Source of the DNA: Neurospora tetrasperma FGSC 2508
Taxonomy: Eukaryota; Ascomycota; Sordariomycetes; Sordariales; Sordariaceae
NCBI RefSeq assembly: GCF_000213175.1
Contig: NW_009799100.1
Location: forward strand, 4,852,533-4,916,532
DNA length: 64,000 nucleotides
Reading direction: 5' to 3'
The notes below the pieces were generated by a model. It was not told the origin of the DNA. It searched no databases and was given only the letters and a program-made list of their open reading frames with translations. The position numbers were made by a program, and so were the translations under genes. Within the stretch, counting starts at the first letter, position 1. Each line of letters opens with the position of its first letter. This document shows, one piece after another, positions 22,561-33,923 of this stretch.

Positions 22561-24789
22561 CTAATCCTCCAAATCCATCTCCTTCCCCTGCATCATCGTC
22601 TTTCCCTCCTCTTTCAAATTCTCCAGTGTCCGTCCAATCTTCTCAATCTTGCTCTTAACCGATCCCTGTCTCTCAGCGATCTCCACCTCAAACTCCTCCA
22701 CCATCTTCCTCTTCGCCCTCCTCGCGTCCTTAATCCTCTTCGCCACAGAGGTAAACTGGTCCAGGAACCAATCGCCCGCGTCGTCCCACTCGTCAATCTT
22801 CATGTGCGTAAAGAACTCGGCTTGTTGAGCCGGAGGTTTGGTCTTGTAGTGTTGGAGTTTGTCTTCGAGGGTTGCGTCTGCTGGAGGACGGTCGTCTTGT
22901 TGGAGTTTGGTAGTGGCTTGAGCTTGTTGCTTAAGGGCCTCTTCTTGCGGGTCTTCGTCAAAGGACTGAGTGAGGAGGGTGGTATAGGGCATTTGGTAGA
23001 GTTGGGCATCGTCATAGTCGAGAGTGGAAAGGCGGCGCTTTTTGGCCTGTTCTAGGATGGGCAATGGAGAGGCGACGGCGGGCTTTGGTGGTTGCTGTGG
23101 TTTTTGAACTTCCTTCTCCTTTGCCCGGCGGCTGGTGGTTCGCGCCAGAGCAATCGAGGCATCTTTGAGTTGGGGAGGGAGTGGCTGCTGGCTCGGTATC
23201 TGCGACGGGCGAAGATGGCGCGAGCCGGACGCTTTAGGTGTGACTTTGCCAGGCGAGGAGGCGTCGATATCGAAGCCGCTGCTGCTGCTAGGGACAACAG
23301 CAGCTTGCGTGTTATTGAAGTTGGGTGTGGGAAGCGGTGGTGCTTCGGACTCGACGGGGGTGAGGTCGTCAAACACGGTGCTGCGCTGATGTTGGATCTC
23401 ATGCTTGCGCTGGCGTTCGCGTTCGCGTCGTTCGGCCTCCTTGCGGATCCGTTCCTTCTCCCTTTCCTGTTCGCGCAGACGCTCGTGTTCACGCTCACGG
23501 CGTAGACGTTGTTCGATTCGGCTCTTCTCCAGATCCCCGCCGGCATCCGAGGACCTCCCTGGGGATTGCATGTCTGATGTGTATCCGCCCTGGCCACCTC
23601 TTACTGATCCTGCTTTCCTCGGGTCGCGGTGGGGAAGTCGTGCGCGCTGGAAGGCCCCAAGTTGTTTGGTGGGTGTCGAGTTGAAAGCTGCGCGATCACC
23701 CTCATATTCGTCCTCGATCTTGATGGTTGGCTCCCGCTCCTTGGTGATAGCTTCGATGGTCTTGTTTAGGGCGACAGCATCGGGATCGTTGCGGCTTCGC
23801 GGGGCCTCAACCACGGTGAGGATACCACCTTCGCCGATAACAAATGGTAGGTTCTCATCGTGGTCGAGTGTTGGTCGTGCAGACTTGGGTTGTTGGGCGA
23901 CGGCTGGATGTTGTGCCTGGGTGTTTGAGCGAGGAAATGCAGTGTCGCTGTAGTGACGGCCCCGCACGAGCTGGGGGTGTTGAGCTCCGTTTATCTGGCG
24001 CTCGTGGGCACTTTCTGATCTTCCATCCCTGCTTTCATGGTCGCCAAATATGGACGCAACCGTTGAGTCCTCCCAGGCATTCGTGCGTTGGCCATTTTCG
24101 GGCGCCGAGGGTCTGCTTCGGTGCATTGGACGGGATGGGTGTCCCTGCGCAGGGAAGCTGACGGAGGAGGTAAGCTGGTGACTGCCGCCGGGAGCAGAAG
24201 AGGTTGAATTGTTGCGATCACCTCGCGACGCGGCTGCGGCAGCTCGTTGCTCTCTGGTGGGAGGCGTGTACACAGTCGGATTGAGCAGAGAGGGCGTCAC
24301 GGGTTGGTTGGGCTGTCGAGGTGGCCCTGGAATCGAGGGCATGCGAGAGGGAGGCCGTGAAATGTGGGCGCCCAATTGAGAAGGTTCTCTGGGTCGCTGT
24401 GCGGTTCTTGCCGAGGAAGCGCGCCGCACCGTATCGGCCGTTCCTTCTGTTCGGACCGCATCTCTGGCGGCGGGTACCGGTCCTGCGGGGCCCACATCGG
24501 CGGCGCTCGTGCCTTCCATCTTGAAGAACCCCGACATGGAAGCGGAAGGCGTCCCCGGTCTTCTTGTTGCCCCGTTTCGTGCGGTGTTGCGCTCGGTACG
24601 GTCACGGCCGTTACGATCGGTCCGGGTTGGAGTGCCGCGCCTGTTTGGTGTGTCTGGTGTCCTTGGTGTTCCTGGTGCTCCTGGAGTTGTCGGTGTGCCT
24701 GGATCGCTGAAATTCCCGTCCTTGGTGAACATGCTCAATCCCCTCAGGGATTTCCGACTTGTAAGCGGTTTGGACGACGACGACATCAT
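22561..24789 (-). CDS. ECM11-domain protein
   Basis: An uninterrupted 742-aa frame. Two Met codons start it (24787-24789, 24784-24786); either may be used. The first 600 residues are low-complexity and probably disordered: Pro/Thr-rich repeats (GTPxTP), then Ser/Arg-rich linkers. An Arg/Glu-rich helix (about residues 430-470) could form a coiled coil. The conserved part is the last 100 residues: FFTHMKIDEWDDAGDWFLDQF, then a long charged helix (RIKDARRAKRKMVEEFEVEI). This matches the C-terminal domain named for yeast Ecm11, a SUMOylated protein of the meiotic synaptonemal-complex central region. A meiotic or nuclear role is inferred from the family. It lies convergent to the kinase gene and divergent from nbp35. 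Confidence 0.8.
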   Translation of the reverse strand: MMSSSSKPLTSRKSLRGLSMFTKDGNFSDPGTPTTPGAPGTPRTPDTPNRRGTPTRTDRNGRDRTERNTARNGATRRPGTPSASMSGFFKMEGTSAADVGPAGPVPAARDAVRTEGTADTVRRASSARTAQRPREPSQLGAHISRPPSRMPSIPGPPRQPNQPVTPSLLNPTVYTPPTREQRAAAAASRGDRNNSTSSAPGGSHQLTSSVSFPAQGHPSRPMHRSRPSAPENGQRTNAWEDSTVASIFGDHESRDGRSESAHERQINGAQHPQLVRGRHYSDTAFPRSNTQAQHPAVAQQPKSARPTLDHDENLPFVIGEGGILTVVEAPRSRNDPDAVALNKTIEAITKEREPTIKIEDEYEGDRAAFNSTPTKQLGAFQRARLPHRDPRKAGSVRGGQGGYTSDMQSPGRSSDAGGDLEKSRIEQRLRREREHERLREQEREKERIRKEAERRERERQRKHEIQHQRSTVFDDLTPVESEAPPLPTPNFNNTQAAVVPSSSSGFDIDASSPGKVTPKASGSRHLRPSQIPSQQPLPPQLKDASIALARTTSRRAKEKEVQKPQQPPKPAVASPLPILEQAKKRRLSTLDYDDAQLYQMPYTTLLTQSFDEDPQEEALKQQAQATTKLQQDDRPPADATLEDKLQHYKTKPPAQQAEFFTHMKIDEWDDAGDWFLDQFTSVAKRIKDARRAKRKMVEEFEVEIAERQGSVKSKIEKIGRTLENLKEEGKTMMQGKEMDLED

Positions 24790-26805
24790 TTCTCTCTACC
24801 CCGGTTGCCTCGCTTTCGCAAGGCCGAACTGAAACGTCGCAAGGAGAGCTGCTGCCGGTTCACTTGACTCGTTGTTACCTGCTGGATCGCGCTGCAATGT
24901 TACCACACTCGACAATACGTGGGCGGCACCATAAGTAGTATGGCATCAACAGCAAAACAGAGCAGACAGACCTCCTCCGGCAGAGAGACGGAACAAGATG
25001 TGAGAAATCACACACACTCTCACACACACTAACACTCACACACTTTAGCGAAAATCAAGCCGCGGTCGGGATTATTATCTTTTTTCGCAGCCGGCCATGG
25101 GCCATGGTTCCCCATTTGCTCCCCATAGGCCGCCCCATAGAGGCCATTGGGCTCGCGCCTCTCATTCGACGATGCGGTTGGGCTGGAAGCGAGTGGACAC
25201 ACAATCCGACCGTCCATGGAGACTTTTCGTGCTGCGACCTGCATCAGCGGCCATGCGCGGAGGTCAGGAGCGGAGGCGGTGCGGAGGCGCCGATATACTG
25301 GACTGACGAATGGTGTATTTGAGGGCCGTGACCCGCCCCGATTTGTCCTCACTCAGCACTAGCTCGGCGCGCTAGATTCGACATTTCCCAACCACGCGCC
25401 GTCTGACCAGAATTTGGAAGGTGGGTGACGGCCGTACTGCAGGGTCCATCTCTCACCCGAACCTGAGCTTGTGCAGCTTGGTCCCGGTTTATTCAGTCAA
25501 CTCCTTCCCCCCGTAGGCCAATTCTGACTCTGATCTCTCATCGTGTTACTTGGCAGAAAAGTGATGTAATGGCGCTAGAGAAGAAAAAGAAACAAATGGA
25601 GCTGCCTGGGCCGCCTCGGCACCGGACTTGTCCATCTGTCTACGGTAGGTATTTGCTTCCGAAGGTTACGGCACGATCACATATCATCTGTGGCCAACTG
25701 GAGCAAATGGTCCATCCACCAGTTTGTTGGCTGTTGGCTGTTGGATCATCAAGGTATCATGGTGTATACTTAGTGGTGCTCAATACCACTCCAGATCTTT
25801 GATAGCATCCAATCACACGTTGAGCGCATCTGATATTCGATCTGTTCAGGACACAAGAACGCCGCTTCACCAGTGGATAACGAAAGCCTTGCCCAACGAC
25901 GGCCAGGTACCGGCGGAGTCAGTTCCAGGCCCGAACCGCAAGTCCACTTGATGAAGTCGGGATGTCCTGGCTGTCTCGGAGCAAGGCTCTCAGCCCTAAA
26001 CTTTTGAGGATGTTTGGATCACTAAGGGGGATAGCATGATGGATATCATCTAATATGCGAAAAATACGGAGGGAAGATGGCTGTGAAGCTGGTGATCGAA
26101 CAGTATGGATGATATGGTTTCGGTCAAAGCCAACCTTCTATCTTTATGTAAGTGCAATTTATGGGACGGGGCTAAAGCGGCACGCGACCTGTCATCCGGC
26201 CGAGCTACTGTACAGCACTAACGAGGGGGAAGTGTCTTCAACTTGTCTTCACAGCGAAATTGGGTGATTCCCATACTAGTTGTGTTCTTCAAGCAATGAA
26301 GATGTACCACGACCATCACGTTCCTCTTTTCTCTTGACCAACTGAGAAACCCCATGCCGAACGAAGGGTCTAACAGAAATTTCCAACGAGGCGAGCAAGG
26401 GCAGTCCTGTTCCGCGCTCGGTGGAGGCAGGATTCCGGGTAGGTGTCCCGTGTTAGCGGCCCCGCCTTTCCGCGAAAATCGGAGGCAACCTAGTAACGTC
26501 TAATGTAATGTCCCTCCGTGCACGATAAGATAAGCCCCGCCGCCAAAAGTTGAGTGGAGTGGAGGGGAGGCGAATGGCGTTGACTCTATAAACTAATTCT
26601 AAGCCCGATTTCTAAGCAGGTGTTAAATCATTCTTCCTGTATCGACGACAAACCCAATATTATTGATATTTAACTATACACCCACAAGGACCAGCACGTC
26701 GACTACAACGGCACCTACCTAAAGTCACATTCACGATATACAAACATACACCTAAGACCAAAATAGTTGCGCGACCGACCTAGCTCCGCTAGCCAAATCT
26801 TCAAA
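24790..26805. other. Divergent intergenic region between ECM11-domain gene and nbp35
   Basis: About 2 kb with no supported gene. A CA/TC microsatellite lies at about 25007-25042. Short overlapping frames around 25030-25360 occur on both strands and show no motif. Confidence 0.5.
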
Positions 26806-27840
26806 ATGGCTCCCTCCCTCGAGGCCGAGCCCGACTCCGTCGCCTCCGTCCTCGCCAACCCGCAAAAGCCCCAACTCGTCGCCCCCGAACCCGAACACTG
26901 TCCCGGCCCCGAATCCCAACAAGCCGGCACCGCCGACTCCTGCGCCGGGTGTCCGAACCAAGCCATCTGCGCCACCGCGCCCAAAGGTCCCGACCCCGAC
27001 ATTCCTTTGATCACCGCGCGTCTATCGGGCGTCAAACACAAGATCTTGATCCTCTCCGGAAAGGGCGGCGTCGGCAAGTCCACATTCACCAGTCTACTAG
27101 CCCACGCCTTTGCGACCAATGTTGAACAAACAGTGGGCATAATGGATACCGATATCTGCGGCCCTTCGATACCGAAGATGCTGGGCGTGGAGGGGGAAAC
27201 AATTCATGTGTCCAGCACGGGCTGGAGTCCAGCGTGGGCGATGGATAATCTGGCTGTCATGAGCATCCAGTTCATGCTGCCGAACCGCGACGACGCGATT
27301 ATTTGGCGCGGGCCCAAGAAGAACGGGCTGATCAAGCAGTTTCTGAAGGACGTGGAATGGGGCGATTTGGACTTCTTGCTGGTGGATACGCCGCCTGGCA
27401 CGTCGGATGAGCATTTGAGCGTGAACACGTACCTGAAGGAGAGCGGGATCGATGGCGCTGTGATGGTCACCACGCCACAGGAAGTGTCCCTGTTGGATGT
27501 CAGGAAGGAGATTGATTTCTGCCGAAAGGCGGGGATCAAGGTTCTGGGATTGGTGGAGAATATGAGCGGGTTTGTGTGCCCCAAGTGCACGTACGAGAGC
27601 GAGGTCTTTAAGGCAACGACGGGTGGCGGGAGGAAGTTGGCGGAGGAGATGGGGATTGCGTTTTTGGGGAGCGTGCCGCTTGATCCGAGGATTGGCATGG
27701 CGTGCGATTATGGCGAGAGCTTCTTCGATAGCTTCCCGGATAGCCCGGCGTGTAGGGCCTTGAAGGGGGTGGTTAAGGGGCTGGCGATGGAGATGGGGTT
27801 GGATCCGGAGGTGGTGATGCCGGAGGAGGATGACGCTTGA
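26806..27840 (+). CDS. nbp35: Cytosolic Fe-S cluster assembly P-loop ATPase NBP35
   Basis: An intronless 344-aa frame from ATG 26806; the upstream in-frame extension lacks an ATG. N-terminal cysteines are spaced C-x13-C-x2-C-x5-C (about residues 25-50), the ferredoxin-like cluster ligands specific to Nbp35/NUBP1. A deviant Walker A with two lysines (GKGGVGKST) follows near residue 84, then [20 protein letters not shown], and a C-terminal CPKC pair that bridges subunits in the Cfd1-Nbp35 scaffold. The length agrees with fungal Nbp35. The protein assembles and hands on 4Fe-4S clusters for cytosolic and nuclear proteins. It is convergent with the GMF gene, 313 bases between stops. Confidence 0.96.
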   Translation: MAPSLEAEPDSVASVLANPQKPQLVAPEPEHCPGPESQQAGTADSCAGCPNQAICATAPKGPDPDIPLITARLSGVKHKILILSGKGGVGKSTFTSLLAHAFATNVEQTVGIMDTDICGPSIPKMLGVEGETIHVSSTGWSPAWAMDNLAVMSIQFMLPNRDDAIIWRGPKKNGLIKQFLKDVEWGDLDFLLVDTPPGTSDEHLSVNTYLKESGIDGAVMVTTPQEVSLLDVRKEIDFCRKAGIKVLGLVENMSGFVCPKCTYESEVFKATTGGGRKLAEEMGIAFLGSVPLDPRIGMACDYGESFFDSFPDSPACRALKGVVKGLAMEMGLDPEVVMPEEDDA

Positions 27841-28153
27841 GCGGAGTAATGGCCATAGCATGGGCGGAGTTCAGGGACTGCTTTTTGGCTTTGTAAGGTT
27901 GGGATATCACGGCGTTTATATAACGAGAAGATCATGAATGATCCAGCATCTGGCTGCACTTTGCCTTCCATTCCAAATGGCCTCCCTTTGCTCGTTCCTC
28001 ATCCCAGTTGCCAGCTCTGTGTGAAACCATCACACCGGGCCCTGTTGGTCGCCCTGGAGACCAACCTTTGTGTCCGTCCGTCCATCCATGATTAGGCTGT
28101 CAGCTCGGCGCCCCCTGCTGTCCTCTCCACGGCCTGCCCTTAGTACCACACGT

Positions 28154-28914
28154 CTAAGCAGCCCCAAGCTTAGCCGGAATCTCTTCCAGCTCTTCCGGCG
28201 ACTCGATATCAATAATCTTGGTCACCTCGCTCGTGTTGCGCATCAGCTCCTTGGCGCCCGCGTACAACATGCGCATCGCGCTGTTGCATGTCGAGGGCAT
28301 GTAGTAGAGCATAACGTAGGGCACCGATAGTCGGCCGGAGGGCTGTTCCACGTCCATCGTCAGTCGTAGTTCTCTTTTGTTCCATACATTCAACCATTCC
28401 TCGCGCAGACCAGTTGGATATATGTTCGACGAGCTGGGCGGCTTACAAGAGTTAAGGGATAGCTCAACAGTACGAATCTCGGGCTGTGATCGGGCAGGTC
28501 ATCGCCGATTTCCTCGAGGGTCTTGTATACAACTTTGTCGTCGTCTTGCTTGATTTCTTTGGTTGTCTTATCGATCAGGTCTGTTTTGTGCAATAAATCG
28601 ATTAGTTCTTGACTTGCTGTACCGGTATTCAGAGACAGAGTCAGGGGAGTAAGGGGACAATGGGAACATACATACAGATGACGGCCTGAGGGTCGTTGGA
28701 GCGCGAAGTCCCGAGGCGGAACTTTCGCAGGTGGTCTTTGGTTTCTTGAGAGAAAGTGTAGAGTCTTGCTTCGGAGGCCTGGCAATTTCGGCATCAGCTG
28801 TGGTTCTTGAGGACCTTGAGAGGCTTTCTATCAACAGCTTGGGAACTGGAGAGAGGAGCTGGTGGTGTGGATGGATCGGATGTTGCGACAGGTAGGAGAG
28901 CGGCGGCGCACCAT
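28154..28914 (-). CDS. Glia maturation factor (GMF)-type ADF-homology protein, Arp2/3 regulator
   Basis: Four exons on the reverse strand: 28912-28914 (the ATG alone), 28676-28778, 28447-28580, 28154-28342. Introns are 133, 95 and 104 nt with GT-AG ends. The product is 142 aa, the usual GMF length. It starts ASEARLYTFSQETKDHLRKFR and contains IDKTTKEIK, PRFVLLSYPLTL joined to PSGRLSVPYVMLYYMPSTCN, and MLYAGAKELMRNT, all GMF hallmarks. GMF/Aim7 proteins bind Arp2/3 and remove branched actin networks in the cytoplasm; they differ from cofilin in not severing filaments efficiently. The ATG-only first exon is inferred from the exact fit at MASEARL and from similar intron positions known in ADF-family genes. 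The GTGCGC donor is atypical but acceptable. Confidence 0.88.
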
Positions 28915-29502
28915 TGTGAAAAGATGTTTCTAGGTCGGTCGGACACGTAAGATTCGGACGGCAAAAAGGAGAGGTTTCGAGGTAAATCGAAAAGGAAACA
29001 GGCAATGTCGCGAAGCTTAGGGATAGCAAAAGAGTTGAAGCTCGAAAAGATGTTGCATTGAGCTGTCCTGTCAAAGACACCGCCCTCGTCCAGGCTCCCG
29101 TCCCAGGGACGCAAGTCGGCCCCGCATGGCATCACTGCCAAGTCCACAGCTCAACTGCTAAGGTATCTGCCCCCGTAGCGTAAGCTGTTATCGATTCCTC
29201 GCTGATGGCGGGGCTGTCCCGGCCACTGGCCCGCGAAAGCTTAACAGCTTGACCCGCTAAAACGGAGCGGGGAAAGCGCCGCCTGGCCTTCTTCCCTGGG
29301 CGGGGATCGTGTTAATGGACGGCGATGGCAGGCACCAGTGCCCTAACCAAGCATCGGGCAACACAAGCCGGAGACCCCAATCTCATTCCCGTTGCCGTTG
29401 TGATCTTGCAGTGGACTTTCCTCTCGATCCTCTCTTTAGTTATTTCAATCTCATACATCTGTCTTTTAAGACAAGACAAACTTCTCCTAGAATAAAACAT
29501 TC
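28915..29502. other. Divergent promoter region between GMF gene and the MoaB-fold gene
   Basis: About 590 bases with no gene of its own. Frames crossing the GMF leader have no similarity to known proteins. Confidence 0.5.
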
Positions 29503-30918
29503 ATGTTCTCTCGTTTATCCCAGGTTGCTCGGCACTTGTCACGGCCAGCGATAACGTCATTTGTTGCCCCATCAACATCAGTTCCGCGCCGGACTTCAAC
29601 AGGATTCTTCAACGGCATCATGGGGTCAATAGTCACGGCAGATGAGCGCAATGTGCGGACTATTCATACAGCAGCGTGTTTGATTATTGGTGATGAGGTT
29701 TTGGGCGGAAAGGCAGGTCCAATCAATACGTGCTAGTCGGGTGATAGCCGAAGATGAGACTAACAGCTGTTCTTAGTTGTTGTGTAGACCAAAGATGTGA
29801 GTCGAGAACTCGTAAATTCTTGCCCTCAAGCGCCAATGCTGACTTACTACAGACTAATTCCAACTACATGGCAAAATGGTGTTTCAATCTGGGAATTGTG
29901 AGCTTCAGCCGTCCACTCCAATGTCCCAAGAAGAACCAAGCTCACTGTAGATGCCCCATCTCAGAATCTCAAAAGGATCGAAGTTATCGCCGACGATGAA
30001 GATGAAATTGTCGAGGCTGTCCGCCGTATGAGTGACCGCTACGACTTTGTAGTGACCAGGTACTTACCAACACCGAGTTTTCTTCGAGTGTCCAGGACGC
30101 ATCATTGACCCCATTGAACAATAGCGGAGGCATCGGCCCCACCCACGACGACATTACCTACCAATCTATAGCCAAAGCCTTCGGCCTGCCTCTGAAGCTG
30201 AACGAAGAGGCTTTTGAACTCATGAAGAAGCTTTCTGTTCCCCGCAAGGGCGAGCCACCGTTCAACTGGGACGAGCCCTCGTCCGTTCTCACCGCAAAGC
30301 TCCGTATGGTGGAGCTACCGACAGACGTCAACAGAGACCCAGCGAAGCAGTTCCTCTTTCCTTGCAAGGAACTTTGGGTGCCAGTTGCGGTAGTCAATGG
30401 GAATGTGCACATTTTGCCGGGCGTGCCTAGGTTGTGTATGTTTCATTTTCCGATCCTCATGGAATATCGAAGCAGTGTCGCGGAAGATCATGAAAGCGAA
30501 GGCTAACGAATGCTCCACAGTCGAGAAACTCCTAGACGGCCTCAAGCCTTCCATCCAACCGCGCCTAGTCGATCCCGACGGCAAAGGTATTACCAGAGTT
30601 ACCATCTCCACGCCACTCCCTGAGAGCGCTATTGCCGCTTACCTCACCGAGCTGGCAGCGAGAGTTGACCCCAAGGGCGTCAAGGTTGGAAGCTACCCCA
30701 GATGGGGGGACAAGCATAACACAGTTACCCTTGTTGGAAAGTAAGTCTTAAACTTCTTATCGCACCTTTTCCCTTGCGCATCGGACAATGAAGCGCATCA
30801 GCTAACCATACCCGTCTACAGAGACAAAGACTTCCTCAACTCCATCGCCCCCGAAGTTAGCCACTACGTCCAAGGCCAGATCGTGACTACCGAAAGCGAG
30901 GACGACGCTAGTAGTTAG
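29503..30918 (+). CDS. MoaB/MogA-fold (molybdopterin-binding domain) protein, FAD-pyrophosphatase-like
   Basis: Seven exons: 29503-29712, 29788-29796, 29853-29897, 29965-30059, 30125-30435, 30521-30740, 30822-30918. The spliced frame is 328 aa and closes exactly. An N-terminal Arg/Ser-rich stretch (about 35 residues) could be a mitochondrial presequence. The domain starts at AACLIIGDEVLGGKTKDTNS, continues with GINLKRIEVIADDEDEI and VVTSGGIGPTHDD, typical of the MoCF-biosynthesis fold in CinA-like and FAD-synthase-associated proteins, then a helical region and a C-terminal alpha/beta part. The first intron appears to be GC-AG, and exon 2 is only 9 nt (Thr-Lys-Asp). Likely soluble enzyme; a nucleotide-hydrolase or flavin-related role is inferred, not shown. 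Divergent from GMF. Confidence 0.87.
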
Positions 30919-31160
30919 GGAATACAACGTGCCAAACGTCGCGGAGGTTGGAAAGAGAAGAGTGGTTGAAAAGTGTTTGCGTGTGTGACTTTAAGCCCTA
31001 GACTTTGACAGCACACAGGAGCGATAGGTTTTTGTCTCAGCGGGAAAGGAGTTAAAGCGCACTAGAAGATCATAAGCGACATCTAGCCATGGGTCGATCA
31101 GAACTAGACGAATAAAGCGAGCGCCGAATACAGACTTGATCACATCAATACTCGTGACAA

Positions 31161-31174
31161 GGGGGGGGGGGGGG
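31161..31174 (+). repeat. 14-base G homopolymer beside assembly gap
   Basis: G run about 125 bases left of the N gap. Together with the C-rich sequence immediately at the gap edge, it suggests a difficult-to-sequence GC tract. Confidence 0.9.
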
Positions 31175-31299
31175 AATGTACATGTACTACGCTTCTTTAA
31201 GCGTTGATGCAGTGTTGAGTAAAAGTGAGTAGATAGATAGGTAAAAGTTACCCTACTTCACCTTGACCACTTTCACATTCCTCTCCCCTTCTCTCCCCC

Positions 31300-32156
31300 N
31301 NNNNNNNNNNNNNNNNNNNNNNNNNNNNNNNNNNNNNNNNNNNNNNNNNNNNNNNNNNNNNNNNNNNNNNNNNNNNNNNNNNNNNNNNNNNNNNNNNNNN
31401 NNNNNNNNNNNNNNNNNNNNNNNNNNNNNNNNNNNNNNNNNNNNNNNNNNNNNNNNNNNNNNNNNNNNNNNNNNNNNNNNNNNNNNNNNNNNNNNNNNNN
31501 NNNNNNNNNNNNNNNNNNNNNNNNNNNNNNNNNNNNNNNNNNNNNNNNNNNNNNNNNNNNNNNNNNNNNNNNNNNNNNNNNNNNNNNNNNNNNNNNNNNN
31601 NNNNNNNNNNNNNNNNNNNNNNNNNNNNNNNNNNNNNNNNNNNNNNNNNNNNNNNNNNNNNNNNNNNNNNNNNNNNNNNNNNNNNNNNNNNNNNNNNNNN
31701 NNNNNNNNNNNNNNNNNNNNNNNNNNNNNNNNNNNNNNNNNNNNNNNNNNNNNNNNNNNNNNNNNNNNNNNNNNNNNNNNNNNNNNNNNNNNNNNNNNNN
31801 NNNNNNNNNNNNNNNNNNNNNNNNNNNNNNNNNNNNNNNNNNNNNNNNNNNNNNNNNNNNNNNNNNNNNNNNNNNNNNNNNNNNNNNNNNNNNNNNNNNN
31901 NNNNNNNNNNNNNNNNNNNNNNNNNNNNNNNNNNNNNNNNNNNNNNNNNNNNNNNNNNNNNNNNNNNNNNNNNNNNNNNNNNNNNNNNNNNNNNNNNNNN
32001 NNNNNNNNNNNNNNNNNNNNNNNNNNNNNNNNNNNNNNNNNNNNNNNNNNNNNNNNNNNNNNNNNNNNNNNNNNNNNNNNNNNNNNNNNNNNNNNNNNNN
32101 NNNNNNNNNNNNNNNNNNNNNNNNNNNNNNNNNNNNNNNNNNNNNNNNNNNNNNNN
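31300..32156. other. Assembly gap (857 N)
   Basis: Unknown bases. Frames read through it are meaningless. The flanks are C/T-rich on the left (CTCTCCCC) and C-rich on the right. Nothing on either side shows a gene running into the gap. Confidence 1.
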
Positions 32157-33923
32157 CTCCCCTTCCCCAAGGCATTTAATCCATCAAACAATGGGTTGCT
32201 TTCTGTGCTCGACGTGTGTGTCAAGACCTACCTACCTACCTACCAACCCACCTACCAACCTATCCCCATCCAACCACAAGCAACCCCAGACAGCACGGTG
32301 TCATCTGATGTTTATCAGGCAATCTACCAAACCAAACATCACCAAGGGGGCGATTGAAGAGTTGAGTTGAAAAGAGATACCCCCCAACCCGAAAGAAAGT
32401 GAATTGAAGTGAAGTGATGCATCGGTAGCAACCAAAGGAAAGGAAAGGAACGAAGGAAAGTGGCAAGCGATGTACATACATAGAGTTAAATCTTGAGAAC
32501 GATTAACAACGCAGTAACTACCTACACATGGTAAGTTTTATAATAGGGCGAATAATCAGTCATTGTATGAGTGGTGTAGTTACTACAATGGTTGACAAGG
32601 CCGATCGATGATGGGTTCTACATCCTTCTTTACCTAAGACTGGCAGCCGCTTGCCTTGATGTCCATCCGTCGAGTAATATGCTTGCTGTCTATCATTTGT
32701 CAGCCGCGTGTGCTCAGGTTGTTTGTTGCCCGAGAAGGCTTCAGCCTTGTTGGGTCATATGGCTATTTGGTCATAGGTATGCAAGGCCGATGTCCCGGCA
32801 GGAATCACTCATTGCAGTGATAACTACCTAGAGGGGCAGCTGTGGACTCTCGACAGTCCATGTACGTGGATTCCAGACACTACAGCCATGCATATCACGA
32901 CATTGGAGCACCCAAGACAGTCAATCAGCGAGGATGAGGTTTTCGACCGCTTGACAACTGGCAACCGCCAACCACCAACTACGTTACCACCTCATGCATA
33001 CTTTCAAGATATGTGGGACATACGAATAACGTGAGGAAACACACTCGGACCAGGCACTAACGAAGAAAACGAAAAAAAAGGCAGAAGGTTTAGTAAGAAT
33101 GAATTACAAATAAACGGTTTTCTTTCGAGAGTTTGCAAACCCAGTATCGATCAGAATCCCCACCATGACATAACATCCATAGCAAGTACAGTTCTCTCGC
33201 GGATAAACGACTCCCAAAATGTGTAAAGTGAAAAAAGGTAGCAGAAAGAAGTATTTGATCACAAAATCCGCGGATCGTGAAACACGGACAGAAACGTGCC
33301 AACAAAAACCCCAGACAGACCAGACCAGACCAGACAGAACCAGGATTATACCAAACCAAAACCAACCAACCCCTTCGCCGAACCAACCAGACCGAACCCA
33401 GCCTTCCTTCTTCCCTCGGCGACCTCTTCCAGACGCTGATAGAGAAACCGACCACGCCTCACGAACGCCAAGGAGCGGATTGTAGCAGCGGCGGTGTAAT
33501 ATTAAAAACCCAGCGGCCGGTTGGTAACTGAAAGCAACTTTTTCAAGTCGCTCAGCTCATCCGCATAAGTGCCACTGCAACAAATGCCCACAAAATGCAA
33601 AGAATTTGTGTGCCCGGTCCCGGTTCCTAACCCCCTTCTCGCCTGAATTTCCCCAAACGCGGATATTCCTTCCGCTGGTCCCGTGGTCCTGAGCCCGACT
33701 GGTCACCGTACGTGAGCTAAGGTATGGGCGTGGCCGTCCGATATGGCTTTTGTGTTTCGGTTGTTTTGCACATCCATGTCGTCTATAAAGTCCGGATTTT
33801 GTGTGTGTGCGTGTGTGTGTGTGCGTGTGTGTGTGTGTGTGTGTGATCGTCCATCTCTTCATTGCAAACGTGTCCCAATTCTTTTAACTCCCCGCTTGCT
33901 CTTCCCCTGTTGGTTTCGATCAT
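32157..33923. other. Intergenic, 3' side of ras-1
   Basis: A CCTA/CCAA repeat lies at about 32223-32275, GGAAA/GAAAG repeats at 32390-32460, and a GACCA repeat at about 33318-33340. No gene was found. The last part is probably ras-1 3' UTR. The 380 bases after the MoaB-fold gene, before the gap, are also gene-free. Confidence 0.45.
33801..33845 (+). repeat. (GT)n microsatellite
   Basis: Forty-five bases of GT repeats with two C interruptions, about 80 bases beyond the ras-1 stop codon, probably in the 3' UTR (CA repeats in the mRNA). Confidence 0.95.

Noticed and set aside
31253-32357. Open frames of about 300-360 codons over 31.25-32.36 kb
   Set aside because: They consist of unknown bases in the assembly gap.
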